From assembly GCF_020404765.1 (NCBI RefSeq), contig NZ_JAIVEM010000071.1, positions 62,001 to 126,000 on the forward strand: a stretch of DNA of 64,000 bases, in the 5' to 3' direction. The notes under the pieces are model-generated. The model ran no database searches. It was not told where the DNA came from and saw only the letters and a list, made by a program, of their open reading frames with translations. The stretch is from Paenibacillus sp. BJ-4 (GTDB lineage: Bacteria > Bacillota > Bacilli > Paenibacillales > Paenibacillaceae). Below, piece by piece: positions 24,939 to 34,489 of this stretch; the stretch's first letter is position 1; each line of letters starts with the position of its first letter. Made by a program: the position numbers and the translations under genes.

Positions 24939-27593
24939 TTACTTCGCTTCATACCAATTGGAACCGTAGCTTACTTCTGCTTTAAGTGGCACAGACAGCT
25001 TCAACGCAGCCTCCATTATAGCTGGGACAAGCTCTTTCATCGTTTCTATTTCCTCAGGCGGAACCTCGAACACAAGCTCATCATGCACTTGGAGCAGCAT
25101 ACGACTGCGAAGGTTACGTTCTCGAAGCGCTGCATCCATCTGCACCATCGCCAACTTAATTATATCGGCTGCCGTACCCTGAATCGGCGTATTCATCGCT
25201 GTACGCTCGGCGAACGAACGCAGGTTGAAATTGCTGGCGTTAATTTCCGGCAAATAGCGTCTTCGTTCCAGCAGCGTTTTTACGTAACCGTCCCGCTTCG
25301 CATCCTTCACAATATCATCCATATAACGGCGAACACCTTGGAACACGTCAAAATACTGGTCGATAAAGCGAGCCGCTTCTTTGCGCGTAATATTCAAGTT
25401 TTGCGACAGGCCATAGTCGCTGATCCCGTAAACAATCCCAAAGTTGACCGCCTTTGCGGAACGTCGCATATTGGAGTCCACGTCTTCCGCCTGGACACCG
25501 AACACATCGGATGCGGTCTTCGTATGGATGTCCATATCATGAACAAAGGCTTCCTTCAAACGCTCATCATCCGAAATATCAGCCAGCACCCGCAGCTCGA
25601 TCTGTGAATAGTCTGCCGCCAAAATAGACCAGCCTGGCTCCGACGGCACAAATACTTTGCGAATTTTACGTCCTTCTTCGAGACGAATCGGAATATTTTG
25701 CAAATTCGGAAATTGGCTGCTCAAGCGTCCGGTTGCTGCAACCGTTTGTCGGAAATACGTATGCACTTTACCCGTTTTCTCCGAAATTTCCTTCAGCAAT
25801 CCTTCGACATACGTCGATTGGAGCTTGGCAATGGTGCGGTACTGCAAAATGTTTTGCACAATATCATGGTAAGGAGCGAGCTTTTCCAGCACCTCTGCAT
25901 CGGTCGAGTAACCGGTTTTCGTCTTTTTAATAACAGGCAAGCCCAGTTTATCAAACAAAATCTCACCCAGCTGCTTGGGTGAATTCAGATTGAACTCTAC
26001 ACCGGCAATGCTGTAAATCTCACCCGCCAGCGTTGCAATCTGGGCTTCAAATTCTTTACCCAAAGCGCGCAGTTCCTCTACGTTCACCAAAATCCCCTGC
26101 TTTTCCATATCGGCCAAAATGCGAGACAACGGCATCTCCAGCTCATGGAATAGCTTGTGCATTTCCGTTTTTTCCAGCTCCGCCTGCTGTACGGGTACCA
26201 ACGCTTCGATCACCGCCGCCTTGCGGGCCACATGATCGGACAGTACATCCACGTCAGGGACTTTATATTTAGCGCCTTTACCGAACACTTCATCGTCCGG
26301 ACGAATGGAGGACAAACCGTATTTGGCTGCCAATCCGCTGAGCGTCTGATTCGCATCGGTCGGGTCCAGCAAGTATCCAGCCAGTTGGACATCAAACTCG
26401 GCTCCGGCAAACTCTATTCCGTGCCAATGCAAAGCCAAATCCGTACGATGCAGATCATGACCGCGTTTTTTGCGTTCAGCGTCAGCAAGCCATTCACGTA
26501 TAGGCGTTGCTGCATCACTTTGCAGTACACCCAATGTCATAAAAAACTGTCGTCCCGCTGCGGCAAATATCAGACCTACGATTTCAGCATGGTGCGGATT
26601 GTCACCATGCGTCTCCACATGCAGCACATCTACATGATTCAGTACTTCTACCAATTCGCTTATCCGCTGCTCATCCAGCACGGTCACGTCAGCCGTGGCT
26701 TCCTCTACGTCTGTCCCCACACTGCCAACCTCACCCGAAAGGGATAAGCGTTCCAGCAAGGACTTGAACTCCAGCTTCGCCAGAGCAGGTCCGGCTGTTT
26801 CTGCCTTCAGTCCGCTGAAGACGACATCTTCCAGTTGCTTGTCCAGCGTTACATCTCGATAAATGGTCGCTAATTCTTTGCTCATTCGCGCATCGTCTGC
26901 ATGGGTTTCAACTCGCTCTTTCATTTTGCCTTTCAGCTCGTCCGTATGCGCCAGCACCTCTTCGACTGATCCATATTGGTGCAGCAGCTTGAGCGCTGTT
27001 TTTTCCCCTACACCCGGAATTCCAGGAATATTGTCTGACGTATCACCCATCAGTCCCTTGAGGTCGATAATTTGCAAGGGCTTCAAGCCGTAGCGCTCCT
27101 GAATCTGTTCAGGTCCATACGTCTCCACCTCGGTAACCCCTTTGCGGGTCAAGCCGACAGTAACGTGATCCGAAGCCAATTGGAGCATATCCTTATCCCC
27201 GGTCACGACCAATACATGGACACCCGCTTCGTCCGCTGTTTTGGACAGGGTACCTATAATGTCATCTGCTTCATAGCCATCCAGTTCGAACTGGGCAATG
27301 CCGAAGGCGGTCAACAGCTCTTTCAGCAGTGGAAATTGCTGGGACAGCTCCGGCGGTGTTTTTTCCCGTCCACCCTTGTAATCCTCGTACCCTTTATGGC
27401 GAAAAGTTATTTTCCCGGCATCAAAGGCAACCATAATATGTGTCGGTTTGTGCTCCTCCAAGAGCCGCAATAACATCGTTGTAAATCCGTACACCGCGTT
27501 CGTCTGCTGTCCGCTCGAATTCGTTAACGGCGGCATTGCAAAAAACGCCCGGTAAATAATACTGTTACCATCTATAAGCATGAGTTTATCCAT
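24939..27593 (-). CDS. polA: DNA polymerase I
   Basis: 884 aa. The 5'-nuclease domain covers about residues 1-290 (MLIDGNSIIYRAFFAMPPLT; VVTGDKDMLQLASD). A 3'-5' exonuclease-like region lies at about 310-480; as in other Gram-positive Pol I proteins it appears to lack the usual acidic proofreading residues. The polymerase domain has motif A (LAADYSQIELRVLA), motif B (RRSAKAVNFGIVYG) and motif C (LLQVHDELVFE). It fills gaps in repair and removes Okazaki RNA. GAGGTG precedes the ATG. A terminator separates it from phoU, so it has its own promoter. Confidence 0.97.
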   Translation of the reverse strand: MDKLMLIDGNSIIYRAFFAMPPLTNSSGQQTNAVYGFTTMLLRLLEEHKPTHIMVAFDAGKITFRHKGYEDYKGGREKTPPELSQQFPLLKELLTAFGIAQFELDGYEADDIIGTLSKTADEAGVHVLVVTGDKDMLQLASDHVTVGLTRKGVTEVETYGPEQIQERYGLKPLQIIDLKGLMGDTSDNIPGIPGVGEKTALKLLHQYGSVEEVLAHTDELKGKMKERVETHADDARMSKELATIYRDVTLDKQLEDVVFSGLKAETAGPALAKLEFKSLLERLSLSGEVGSVGTDVEEATADVTVLDEQRISELVEVLNHVDVLHVETHGDNPHHAEIVGLIFAAAGRQFFMTLGVLQSDAATPIREWLADAERKKRGHDLHRTDLALHWHGIEFAGAEFDVQLAGYLLDPTDANQTLSGLAAKYGLSSIRPDDEVFGKGAKYKVPDVDVLSDHVARKAAVIEALVPVQQAELEKTEMHKLFHELEMPLSRILADMEKQGILVNVEELRALGKEFEAQIATLAGEIYSIAGVEFNLNSPKQLGEILFDKLGLPVIKKTKTGYSTDAEVLEKLAPYHDIVQNILQYRTIAKLQSTYVEGLLKEISEKTGKVHTYFRQTVAATGRLSSQFPNLQNIPIRLEEGRKIRKVFVPSEPGWSILAADYSQIELRVLADISDDERLKEAFVHDMDIHTKTASDVFGVQAEDVDSNMRRSAKAVNFGIVYGISDYGLSQNLNITRKEAARFIDQYFDVFQGVRRYMDDIVKDAKRDGYVKTLLERRRYLPEINASNFNLRSFAERTAMNTPIQGTAADIIKLAMVQMDAALRERNLRSRMLLQVHDELVFEVPPEEIETMKELVPAIMEAALKLSVPLKAEVSYGSNWYEAK

Positions 27594-27685
27594 TTTGCAC
27601 CTCGCAAGTTCATCAATACATTTGAAACGTTGTTACGATTTTACGCATTCCTCTTCTATCTTAACATACAAGGCTCCTTTTTCAG

Positions 27686-27752
27686 AAAAAAACGGCTGTT
27701 TCCTAACCAATTTGCCTTTTGCTCAAAGACAAGTCTGGTTCAGAAACAACCG
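27686..27752 (-). terminator. Terminator after phoU
   Basis: Extended stem in which the CGG, TGTTTC and AACCA blocks pair with TGGTT, GAAACA and CCG across a long loop. A T-run follows on the minus strand. Confidence 0.7.
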
Positions 27753-27768
27753 CTAATACCCGATCGCT

Positions 27769-28428
27769 TTACTGATTCAAATCTGGCCGCTCCCCTGTCA
27801 CGAGATATACAGTGCTTTCACCGATATTCGTAGCATGGTCACCAATCCGCTCAATATATCGCCCTACGAGCAGTTGCAGCATGGCTTGTGAAGCTTCTGC
27901 TGGCTTTTCTACCATAAAGGCATACAAATCGCTGATCATGTTGCTGTACATGGAATCCACACGGTCATCCTCTTTCGCCATTTTATAGGCCAGATCCGTA
28001 TTTTCATCCAAATACGATTGTATAGCATCGTCAATCATTTCTTTAACAATGGAAGCCATATGAGGAATATCTACCAGCGGCTTCATCATTTGCTGCCCCT
28101 CCAGGCGCAGAGTGACCTTGGCAATATCGAGCGCCAAATCTCCCATCCGCTCCAAATCACTGGAAATTTTAAATGCAACAATAATCCGGCGTAAATCCTT
28201 GGCTACCGGCTGCTGGGTAATGATGAGCTTGGAACCCATGTCGAGAATGTTCTCTTCCAGCGCGTTCAGGGATGCATCATTTTTAACCACCTGCTGAGCC
28301 AATTCTGTATTTTTGGTCTGCAAACATTCAATGGCCTGATCAAGCGCCTTCGAAACATGTGCACCCATTTCGCGCAGTACGGCTCTCAGCTCATCTAATC
28401 CCTCATCAAAACCTTTTCTACGTATCAT
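27769..28428 (-). CDS. phoU: Phosphate signalling regulator PhoU
   Basis: 219 aa, two PhoU helical repeats of about 100 residues each with the conserved acidic metal-binding motifs (ERMGDLALDIAK near residue 80; ERIGDHATNIGE near 190). PhoU restrains the Pst transporter and keeps the PhoR kinase inactive when phosphate is sufficient (known for other bacteria). It is located 40 bp after pstB and presumably cotranscribed from the Pho-box promoter. Confidence 0.94.
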   Translation of the reverse strand: MIRRKGFDEGLDELRAVLREMGAHVSKALDQAIECLQTKNTELAQQVVKNDASLNALEENILDMGSKLIITQQPVAKDLRRIIVAFKISSDLERMGDLALDIAKVTLRLEGQQMMKPLVDIPHMASIVKEMIDDAIQSYLDENTDLAYKMAKEDDRVDSMYSNMISDLYAFMVEKPAEASQAMLQLLVGRYIERIGDHATNIGESTVYLVTGERPDLNQ

Positions 28429-28467
28429 TTCGAAGTCACCCCTTCTGGCATAATCATTGGGTTGGCT

Positions 28468-29226
28468 TTAGCCAAATCGCCCGGAAATATAATCTTCTGT
28501 GCGGGAATCCTGTGGCGTGGAAAACATCGCCTCTGTATCTGCCGCCTCCACCACAACACCATTCAAAAAGAACGCAGTCCGACCGGACACACGCGCAGCC
28601 TGATGCATGTTATGCGTCACCATGACGATAGTATACCTGTCCCGCAGTTCTTGAACCAGCTCTTCAATCTTGATCGTGGAGATCGGGTCCAGCGCAGATG
28701 TCGCCTCGTCCATAAGCAAAATATCCGGCTGTACAGCAAGCGCTCTGGCAATACACAACCGTTGCTGTTGTCCACCGGACAAGCTCAGAGCTGAACGCTT
28801 CAGAAAATCCTTAACCTCTTCCCAAAGCGCCGCCTGCCGCAAGCTTTGCTCGACCAGTTCGTCCAGCTTTTCCTTTTGCCGAATTCCATGCAGACGTGGT
28901 CCGTAGGCCACGTTATCATAAATGGATTTGGGAAACGGGTTAGGCTGTTGAAAAACCATCCCTACCTGCTTGCGCAGCGTTTCTACTTCCATCGTATCGC
29001 CATATATATCCTGACCTGCAATACTCACGGTGCCTTCAATACGCGTTCCAGGTATCATATCATTCATCCGATTTAGCGTACGGAGCAAGGTTGATTTGCC
29101 GCAGCCGGATGGACCGATGAAGGCTGTGACCGTTTTTTCAGGAATATCGAGGTTTATATTTTTAAGGGCGTGAAATTTCTCATAATACAAATTCAGCTTA
29201 TCAATCCGAATTACGGAATCATTCAT
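28468..29226 (-). CDS. pstB: Phosphate ABC transporter ATP-binding protein PstB (phoU-linked copy)
   Basis: 252 aa ATPase. Walker A GPSGCGKS at residues 38-45, Q-loop region [11 protein letters not shown], signature LSGGQQQR and Walker [14 protein letters not shown] are all intact. It energises high-affinity phosphate import. This is the second PstB in the window; the other closes the pstSCAB operon at 43946. Here it is paired only with phoU and stands directly behind a four-repeat Pho box, suggesting a phosphate-starvation copy that may also signal through PhoU. Confidence 0.93.
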   Translation of the reverse strand: MNDSVIRIDKLNLYYEKFHALKNINLDIPEKTVTAFIGPSGCGKSTLLRTLNRMNDMIPGTRIEGTVSIAGQDIYGDTMEVETLRKQVGMVFQQPNPFPKSIYDNVAYGPRLHGIRQKEKLDELVEQSLRQAALWEEVKDFLKRSALSLSGGQQQRLCIARALAVQPDILLMDEATSALDPISTIKIEELVQELRDRYTIVMVTHNMHQAARVSGRTAFFLNGVVVEAADTEAMFSTPQDSRTEDYISGRFG

Positions 29227-29295
29227 GGATTTATGATCTCCTTCGTGTTGCAGTTATGGTCCTCAAGCATTGCACCTGATTTGCACAATATGAAG

Positions 29296-29349
29296 ATTAT
29301 ATAAGCTGTGTGTAAAATCAGTGTGGTGTATTTGTTAACGGTATGTAAA
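29296..29349 (-). promoter_or_regulatory. PhoP-dependent promoter (Pho box) of pstB-phoU
   Basis: On the minus strand, repeats TTTACA, TTAACA, ACCACA and TTTACA lie at 29344-29349, 29333-29338, 29322-29327 and 29311-29316. They are spaced exactly 11 bp, the Bacillus Pho box pattern. A TATAAT -10 follows at 29296-29301. Confidence 0.88.
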
Positions 29350-29353
29350 ATGA

Positions 29354-30478
29354 TCATGGATTCAGCATCAACTCAAGCTCCTGCGCAATTCCGGCTGCGT
29401 TCAAAGCCGCTTCCTCTGCTGAACGGGACATTTGGCTGTTTTTAGCTTCAATTTCCGTGACAGCCTGCAATAGTTGGGCAAAGGTTTGGGTTCCGGCCGA
29501 TATATATTGGGAGCCTGTATGAATCTGCTGCATGCTTGTATCCGTCAGCTCTGCGGTGTCACGCAGCATTTGTTCAATATCCGCTAGCAAGCTGGTAATC
29601 TGTACGGAAAAGTCTTTCGTCTGGAGGGACATGTTACGCACCTCCTGCGACACAATCTGGAAGCCACGTCCATGTTCGCCGGCATGTGCGGCCTCAATGG
29701 ATGCATTGATGGCCAGCAGTCCGCTGTGATCTGCCAGTGCGCGAATCGACGAGGCCATGCCTGCAATGTCATTCAGCGATTGAGTTAGCGCCGTCATCTG
29801 CTCATGCTGGCGCTGCATTTGCTCAGTCACTGCCCGATAGGAGAGAAGAACATCCTCCAGCTCTACTTTGCCACGGCGCGATAATTCACTCATCGAGCGA
29901 GTGAGCCGCATACTGTCATCGGCCTCTTTGGCGGCATCCAGCACTGTCGTCTGAATACGATGGACACCGTCATAGCTATGCCGAACCACATTACCGCGGT
30001 GTTCGTCGGCTTCTTTTTGCATGCGCTGAACGACAGACAGGATATCACGAATGGTGAGTACACCGAGTAGCCGCGTACCTTCCTTTAGAAGCAAGCAATC
30101 GTAAAAACGTTGATCATCGCGCAGCATCGCCAGTTCTACAATGTCCGATGCTGGACTTTTCAGATCAACAATGAGTGTGTTGGGGTCGGCAAATATCGCC
30201 GCAGGCTTGTCATAAAAGAGGGCCGCAGCAAACCTGCCAGTAAAATGGCGATTATACGCATCCCTCATAATAATGCCCAATGGAAGGCTATTTTTATCAA
30301 CGACTATGACACAAGGGATATTTTCCTGCGTTTTCATAAGAGCTAACAGTTCTTTACAGGACATGTCCGTACCAATAATGGGAACCTCCCGGCATGGCAC
30401 GTAAGTAGTAATCGGCTTGTATGCATCACGTTCAATCACGGCAGTGGAACTCGGCTGGGTCTTTGGTTCCGTTATCAT
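29354..30478 (-). CDS. Soluble CBS-domain/chemoreceptor-like signalling protein
   Basis: 374 aa with no transmembrane helix. An N-terminal pair of CBS domains (about residues 15-165; ILSVVQRMQKE follows the second) would bind adenine nucleotides. They are followed by a methyl-accepting-chemotaxis signalling-like coiled coil (about 190-370) with the conserved hairpin region LAINASIEAAHAGEHGRGFQ. Such cytoplasmic proteins pass signals to CheA/CheW or act as helical output modules. AAGGGG precedes the ATG. It sits between phoP and pstB and carries a Pho-box pair upstream, so it is probably induced by phosphate starvation. No known pho-locus protein of Bacillus has this layout, to my knowledge. 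Confidence 0.85.
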   Translation of the reverse strand: MITEPKTQPSSTAVIERDAYKPITTYVPCREVPIIGTDMSCKELLALMKTQENIPCVIVVDKNSLPLGIIMRDAYNRHFTGRFAAALFYDKPAAIFADPNTLIVDLKSPASDIVELAMLRDDQRFYDCLLLKEGTRLLGVLTIRDILSVVQRMQKEADEHRGNVVRHSYDGVHRIQTTVLDAAKEADDSMRLTRSMSELSRRGKVELEDVLLSYRAVTEQMQRQHEQMTALTQSLNDIAGMASSIRALADHSGLLAINASIEAAHAGEHGRGFQIVSQEVRNMSLQTKDFSVQITSLLADIEQMLRDTAELTDTSMQQIHTGSQYISAGTQTFAQLLQAVTEIEAKNSQMSRSAEEAALNAAGIAQELELMLNP

Positions 30479-30559
30479 CGTTCTGAAGTCCCCTTTTTTT
30501 AACTACTTGGAGTGACGGGAACATCATATCGGTCATTTATTGATTGTAACGCCTATATT

Positions 30560-30576
30560 TGTTAACGGAATGTAAA
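30560..30576 (-). promoter_or_regulatory. Pho-box pair upstream of the CBS/chemoreceptor-like gene
   Basis: Minus-strand TTTACA (30571-30576) and TTAACA (30560-30565) are 11 bp apart. The intervening bases closely match the boxes before pstB and phoP. A TATGAT -10 candidate lies further downstream. Confidence 0.7.
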
Positions 30577-30611
30577 ATCACAAATTGGACACAAAGAAAA
30601 ACGCTCCTCAT

Positions 30612-31343
30612 TTATAGCAAATGAGAAGCGCTTCTTTTCTTATTTACAACCAGTTTGTACCCTACACCGCGGATCGAATCAATATGAACCGAGTCGGGAT
30701 CGAGCTCCAGCTTTTTGCGTAATGAGCTGACATGCACATCCACCGTCCGTTGACCGCCAATATAGTCAAAGCCCCACACCGCGTTCATCAGATCATCCCG
30801 AGTGAGTACCACACCTGGCTTACGGGACAAGTAGAGAAGCACCTCGAATTCCTTGGGCCTTAAGCTGATAGACTGCCCTCCAAGAATGACTTCATATTTT
30901 TCAGGGTAAATCTCCAGCTCGCCCAGTTGAATTTTGGAGCCGTCTTTCTGATCTGACAGCACCCCTTCATCCCCGCCGGATGTTCTTCGCAGCACCGCAG
31001 TTACACGGGCCAGCAGCTCAGAAACGCCAAAAGGCTTCGTGATGTAATCATCCGCACCCGACTTCAACCCCTGAACAACCTCGGCTTCACCGTTTTTGGC
31101 TGTTAAAATAATGATTGGCGTCGTTAGTCCCTGATGGCGTAGTCTGCTCAGGATATCCAGTCCGTTCATACCGGGCAGCATCAAATCCAGCAGGATCAAA
31201 TCGTAGGACTCTCTGGATGCTTTTTCAAACCCTGCACTGCCATGATCCTCCGTATCTACTTCGAAACCTTCTTGTATCAAATTGTAGGATAGCAATCTGG
31301 CAAGCGTTGGTTCATCCTCAATAACCAGCAGGCGTTGTCCCAT
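30612..31343 (-). CDS. phoP: Phosphate response regulator PhoP (OmpR family)
   Basis: 243 aa. The receiver domain covers residues 1-120 with phospho-acceptor Asp53 (LILLDLMLPGMNG) and a conserved KPFGVSELLARV. The OmpR winged helix lies at about 140-235 (LRPKEFEVLLYLSRKPGVVL; YIGGQRTVDVHVSSLRKKLE). It activates phosphate-starvation genes at TT(A/T)ACA repeats, several of which are seen here. CAGGAGATG precedes the ATG. Synteny with mdh and polA supports PhoP. It lies downstream of the kinase gene, the opposite of the Bacillus phoP-phoR order, and has its own Pho box. Confidence 0.9.
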   Translation of the reverse strand: MGQRLLVIEDEPTLARLLSYNLIQEGFEVDTEDHGSAGFEKASRESYDLILLDLMLPGMNGLDILSRLRHQGLTTPIIILTAKNGEAEVVQGLKSGADDYITKPFGVSELLARVTAVLRRTSGGDEGVLSDQKDGSKIQLGELEIYPEKYEVILGGQSISLRPKEFEVLLYLSRKPGVVLTRDDLMNAVWGFDYIGGQRTVDVHVSSLRKKLELDPDSVHIDSIRGVGYKLVVNKKRSASHLL

Positions 31344-31443
31344 AAAATAACTTCATCTCCTGTTTACCTGTTAAAGGCGCATTGGTCAAAATTCCGAAAG
31401 CTTTTCCATACTCATGCGACACTCGTTTATTTTATCACGACAT

Positions 31444-31460
31444 TGTTAACAGAATGTAAA
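31444..31460 (-). promoter_or_regulatory. Pho-box pair upstream of phoP
   Basis: Minus-strand TTTACA (31455-31460) and TTAACA (31444-31449), 11 bp apart, in the 129-bp gap between the kinase and regulator genes. This suggests autoregulation of phoP separate from the kinase gene. Confidence 0.65.
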
Positions 31461-31472
31461 AACGATTATAGT

Positions 31473-33275
31473 TCATTCTTCCTGTTGCAATAATGGCAAT
31501 TCAATCGTAAATGTAGTACCTATGCCAAGCTCACTTTCCACCGAAAGTGTTCCATGATGCAGGTCAACCAAATGCTTGACAATCGACAACCCCAGACCCG
31601 TTCCGCCCGAGTTGCGCGAGCGTCCTTTATCTACCCGGTAAAAGCGTTCAAAGATACGCGGCAAATCTTTTTTCGGAATCCCGATGCCTGTATCGCTGAC
31701 CGTAAATACGACTCTTTCCGTGTCGTTCTCACGCTGTACTGTCATAACCTTGATCTTGACCTTGCCGCCGTCCAGTGTATAGTTAATGCCATTAGACAGA
31801 AGGTTCAGAAAAATCTGCTGGAGCTTATCTTCATCTGCCTCCATAAACAGTTCATCCGGAATATCCATATGCAGCGTAATTCGTTTTTTGGCAGCTACAT
31901 TGTTCAGTTTCTCTAGCAATGATTCAATGAACGACGAAACATGCACTGGAGAGCAATCCAGCGGAGAACGCTTGGACTCGATTTTGGATAGCTCTAGAAT
32001 GTCGCCGATCAGCCGATTCAGCCGTTCACTTTCATCATAAATAATTTGTAAAAATGAACGGGCTGTCTCCTCATCCTTAACCCCGCCGCCAAGCAACGTT
32101 TCGGCAAAGCCCTTGACCGCCGCAATCGGTGTTTTTAGCTCATGAGAAACATTCGCCACAAATTCGCTTCGCATATTTTCCAATCGGCGAATCGCCGTAA
32201 TATCCTGCAAAAGGAACAACATCCCGCGGTATCCGCCGTCATCCTCGTACATGGGTACACCATCCAGCAAAACCAGTCGTTCCTCGGGATTGTACAAATG
32301 TACCTCACCATGCAGCCTCCCACGGCTTTGTATACTGCCCTCGATCAGCTTGGTCAGTTCGTAATGCTTCTTTAGCTCATGGTACGGTTTATCCGTCACC
32401 CGCTTACCCGCGACACCAAGCATCCGCTCAGACTCACGGTTTACAAGCGCAATACGCTCACCGGCATCAATCATCAGAATTCCACCAGTCATATTGCTCA
32501 TGACGCTCTGGAGCAAATCCTCGTTATCACGGATCGTTTTCATTTGGTTTTGGAGACTGTCTGCCATGCGATTAATAGCTTCGCCCAGTTGCCCTACCTC
32601 ATCCCTGCGCTCTATGCCTACCCGGGCGTCATAATCCAGCTTGGAAATACGATTGGCTACACCCGTAATATGCTCAATGGGTGAGGTTAGGCTGCGGGCG
32701 ATACGATAGCTGACCAGCCCGGCAGCGAGAAACAGCACCACAAGTCCAATTCCAATGGCTGTCCAGCCGCGTTGTACTCCCTCCTCTACCGCTTGCAGGT
32801 TCATGGACAAACGGATATATCCGTCAAAGCCTTTATCCGACACAACAGGCTCTGCAACGTACAGCATGTTTCGCTGCAAGGTTTCGCTGTAGCGTATCGT
32901 GCGTCCGATCCCCTCTGTCGAGGCTTGCTTAATTTCTTCGCGGGATGCGTGGTTTTCCATCTTGCGCGGATCGCTTAACGAATCGCCAACCACCGTCCCA
33001 TCCTTGCGAATGAAGGTCACACGCGATTCCGTCAGACGAGCAATTTCCTTCGCCTTTTCAGAATAATAAGAGACATAATCTGTGCTGGAAAGAGCGTCTG
33101 CATTGACAAAGGGGAATGTAGCGCGAAGCAGGTCGATCTCACGCCCCATGTTCTCCTCAAGCACCTTCATGTTTGAATTTTTAAAAATTTGTCCCATGGT
33201 AATTCCCGCAGCAAGGACAGATACACCAATCAAAATCAGCATGATCAGGGTAAGCCTGAAACGAAATGATTTCAT
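31473..33275 (-). CDS. phoR: Sensor histidine kinase PhoR-like
   Basis: 600 aa from ATG 33275 (MKSFRFRLTLIMLI); an ATG at 33311 adds 12 residues and cannot be excluded. Layout: a membrane helix at about 5-27, an extracytoplasmic sensor at about 30-165, a second helix at about 170-190, HAMP, and a PAS domain (about 250-360). HisKA has the phospho-His in VANVSHELKTPIAAVKGFAE, and the ATPase domain has NLLSNGINYT, VSDTGIGI and GGTGLGLSIV. It phosphorylates PhoP on phosphate limitation. Gene order and Pho-box neighbours support PhoR over other PAS kinases. A terminator upstream isolates it from the SDR gene. Confidence 0.9.
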   Translation of the reverse strand: MKSFRFRLTLIMLILIGVSVLAAGITMGQIFKNSNMKVLEENMGREIDLLRATFPFVNADALSSTDYVSYYSEKAKEIARLTESRVTFIRKDGTVVGDSLSDPRKMENHASREEIKQASTEGIGRTIRYSETLQRNMLYVAEPVVSDKGFDGYIRLSMNLQAVEEGVQRGWTAIGIGLVVLFLAAGLVSYRIARSLTSPIEHITGVANRISKLDYDARVGIERRDEVGQLGEAINRMADSLQNQMKTIRDNEDLLQSVMSNMTGGILMIDAGERIALVNRESERMLGVAGKRVTDKPYHELKKHYELTKLIEGSIQSRGRLHGEVHLYNPEERLVLLDGVPMYEDDGGYRGMLFLLQDITAIRRLENMRSEFVANVSHELKTPIAAVKGFAETLLGGGVKDEETARSFLQIIYDESERLNRLIGDILELSKIESKRSPLDCSPVHVSSFIESLLEKLNNVAAKKRITLHMDIPDELFMEADEDKLQQIFLNLLSNGINYTLDGGKVKIKVMTVQRENDTERVVFTVSDTGIGIPKKDLPRIFERFYRVDKGRSRNSGGTGLGLSIVKHLVDLHHGTLSVESELGIGTTFTIELPLLQQEE

Positions 33276-33349
33276 AAAATATGCCCATCCTTTATGTAAG
33301 TTAAGTCCCATTCTACAGGCTACCTGCTTTTTGTTCCACTGCTAAAGAA

Positions 33350-33380
33350 AAAAGGTCGGGGCATGGACTGCCCCAACCTC
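33350..33380 (-). terminator. Terminator after the SDR gene
   Basis: AGGT-GGGGCA / TGCCCC-ACCT with one mismatch and a 5-nt loop, and a T-run on the minus strand, immediately after the SDR stop. Confidence 0.8.
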
Positions 33381-33384
33381 CTGC

Positions 33385-34254
33385 TTATCCGTTAATGACT
33401 TCACCGCCGTTGATATGAATAACCTGCCCGCTTACATAAGAAGAATCGTCTGAAGCTAGGTACACATAGGCTGGCGCCAGTTCTTCCGGCTGACCCGGGC
33501 GCTTCATCGGCTGTGCTCCACCAAACTCGCTGACGGTTTTGGCATCGAACGTAGACGGAATTAGTGGTGTCCAGATCGGACCAGGTGCTACAGCATTCAC
33601 CCGAATGCCCTGTTCCACCAAATTGAGTGAAAGGGAGCGAGTGAACGCGGTAATCGCCCCTTTGGTGGAGGAATAATCGATGAGCGTCTTATTTCCGGCA
33701 TACGCAGTAATTGACGTTGTGTTGACGATGGCGCTCCCTTTTTTCAAATGTGGCAAAGCTGCTTGTGTCAGGAAGAACATACCGAAAATATTCGTACGGA
33801 AGGTGCGCTCCAACTGTTCTTTGGTGATATCCTCCAGCTTTTGCTGCGGATGCTGCTCCGCCGCATTGTTCACGACAATATCGAGCTTGCCCAGCTCGTT
33901 AACCGTCTGTTGAACCGCCTTTTTAGCAAATTGGTCATCTCCGATATCACCAGGGATCAGCACGCATTTGCGTCCTTCCTGCTCTACCTGACGTTTCGTT
34001 TCTTCTGCATCCTTATGCTCATTCAGATAAACGATGGCTACGTCAGCCCCTTCTTTGGCATACGTTACGGCTACAGCTCGTCCAATTCCACTGTCTCCGC
34101 CCGTAATAATCGCAACTTTATCTGTCAGTTTGCCAGCCGCTTTGTAAGTCGGCTTTTCAAATTGAGGGGCAGGCGACATTTTCGACTCAATTCCCGGTTG
34201 CTGCTCTTGATGCTGTGGGGGTAAGGTTTGCTGGGTTTGATTACTTTTTGGCAT
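33385..34254 (-). CDS. SDR-family oxidoreductase (GSP39/YdaD-like)
   Basis: 289 aa from ATG 34254, chosen for AAAGGAG about 9 nt upstream; the longer frame to 34329 lacks one. A Gln/Pro-rich N-terminal tail of about 40 residues precedes the Rossmann domain with NAD(P) motif TGGDSGIGRAV and the NNAAE motif. The catalytic triad is Ser in NTTSIT with Tyr and Lys in IDYSSTKGA. The C-terminus GQVIHINGGEVING is typical. The tail plus this SDR type is that of Bacillus general stress protein 39-like dehydrogenases. The substrate is unknown. It is monocistronic. Confidence 0.9.
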   Translation of the reverse strand: MPKSNQTQQTLPPQHQEQQPGIESKMSPAPQFEKPTYKAAGKLTDKVAIITGGDSGIGRAVAVTYAKEGADVAIVYLNEHKDAEETKRQVEQEGRKCVLIPGDIGDDQFAKKAVQQTVNELGKLDIVVNNAAEQHPQQKLEDITKEQLERTFRTNIFGMFFLTQAALPHLKKGSAIVNTTSITAYAGNKTLIDYSSTKGAITAFTRSLSLNLVEQGIRVNAVAPGPIWTPLIPSTFDAKTVSEFGGAQPMKRPGQPEELAPAYVYLASDDSSYVSGQVIHINGGEVING

Positions 34255-34489
34255 GGTAAAAACTCCTTTCAGAATCAGATATCCCTTAGGATGCAACATT
34301 TGCATCCACTCTACTCCTGATTTACCCAACAGCTTTCGGATTAAACGGAATGTATGATTATTATATGGAGATCGTTAAAAAATAAGGTATCCCAACATCT
34401 TGTGGTCTGCTAGACTATGGAAGGGAGCTACGTATATAAGCAGCAAAAAATAAATTACGAGAATAGCATGAGGAGGTTTGTTGAATAGA

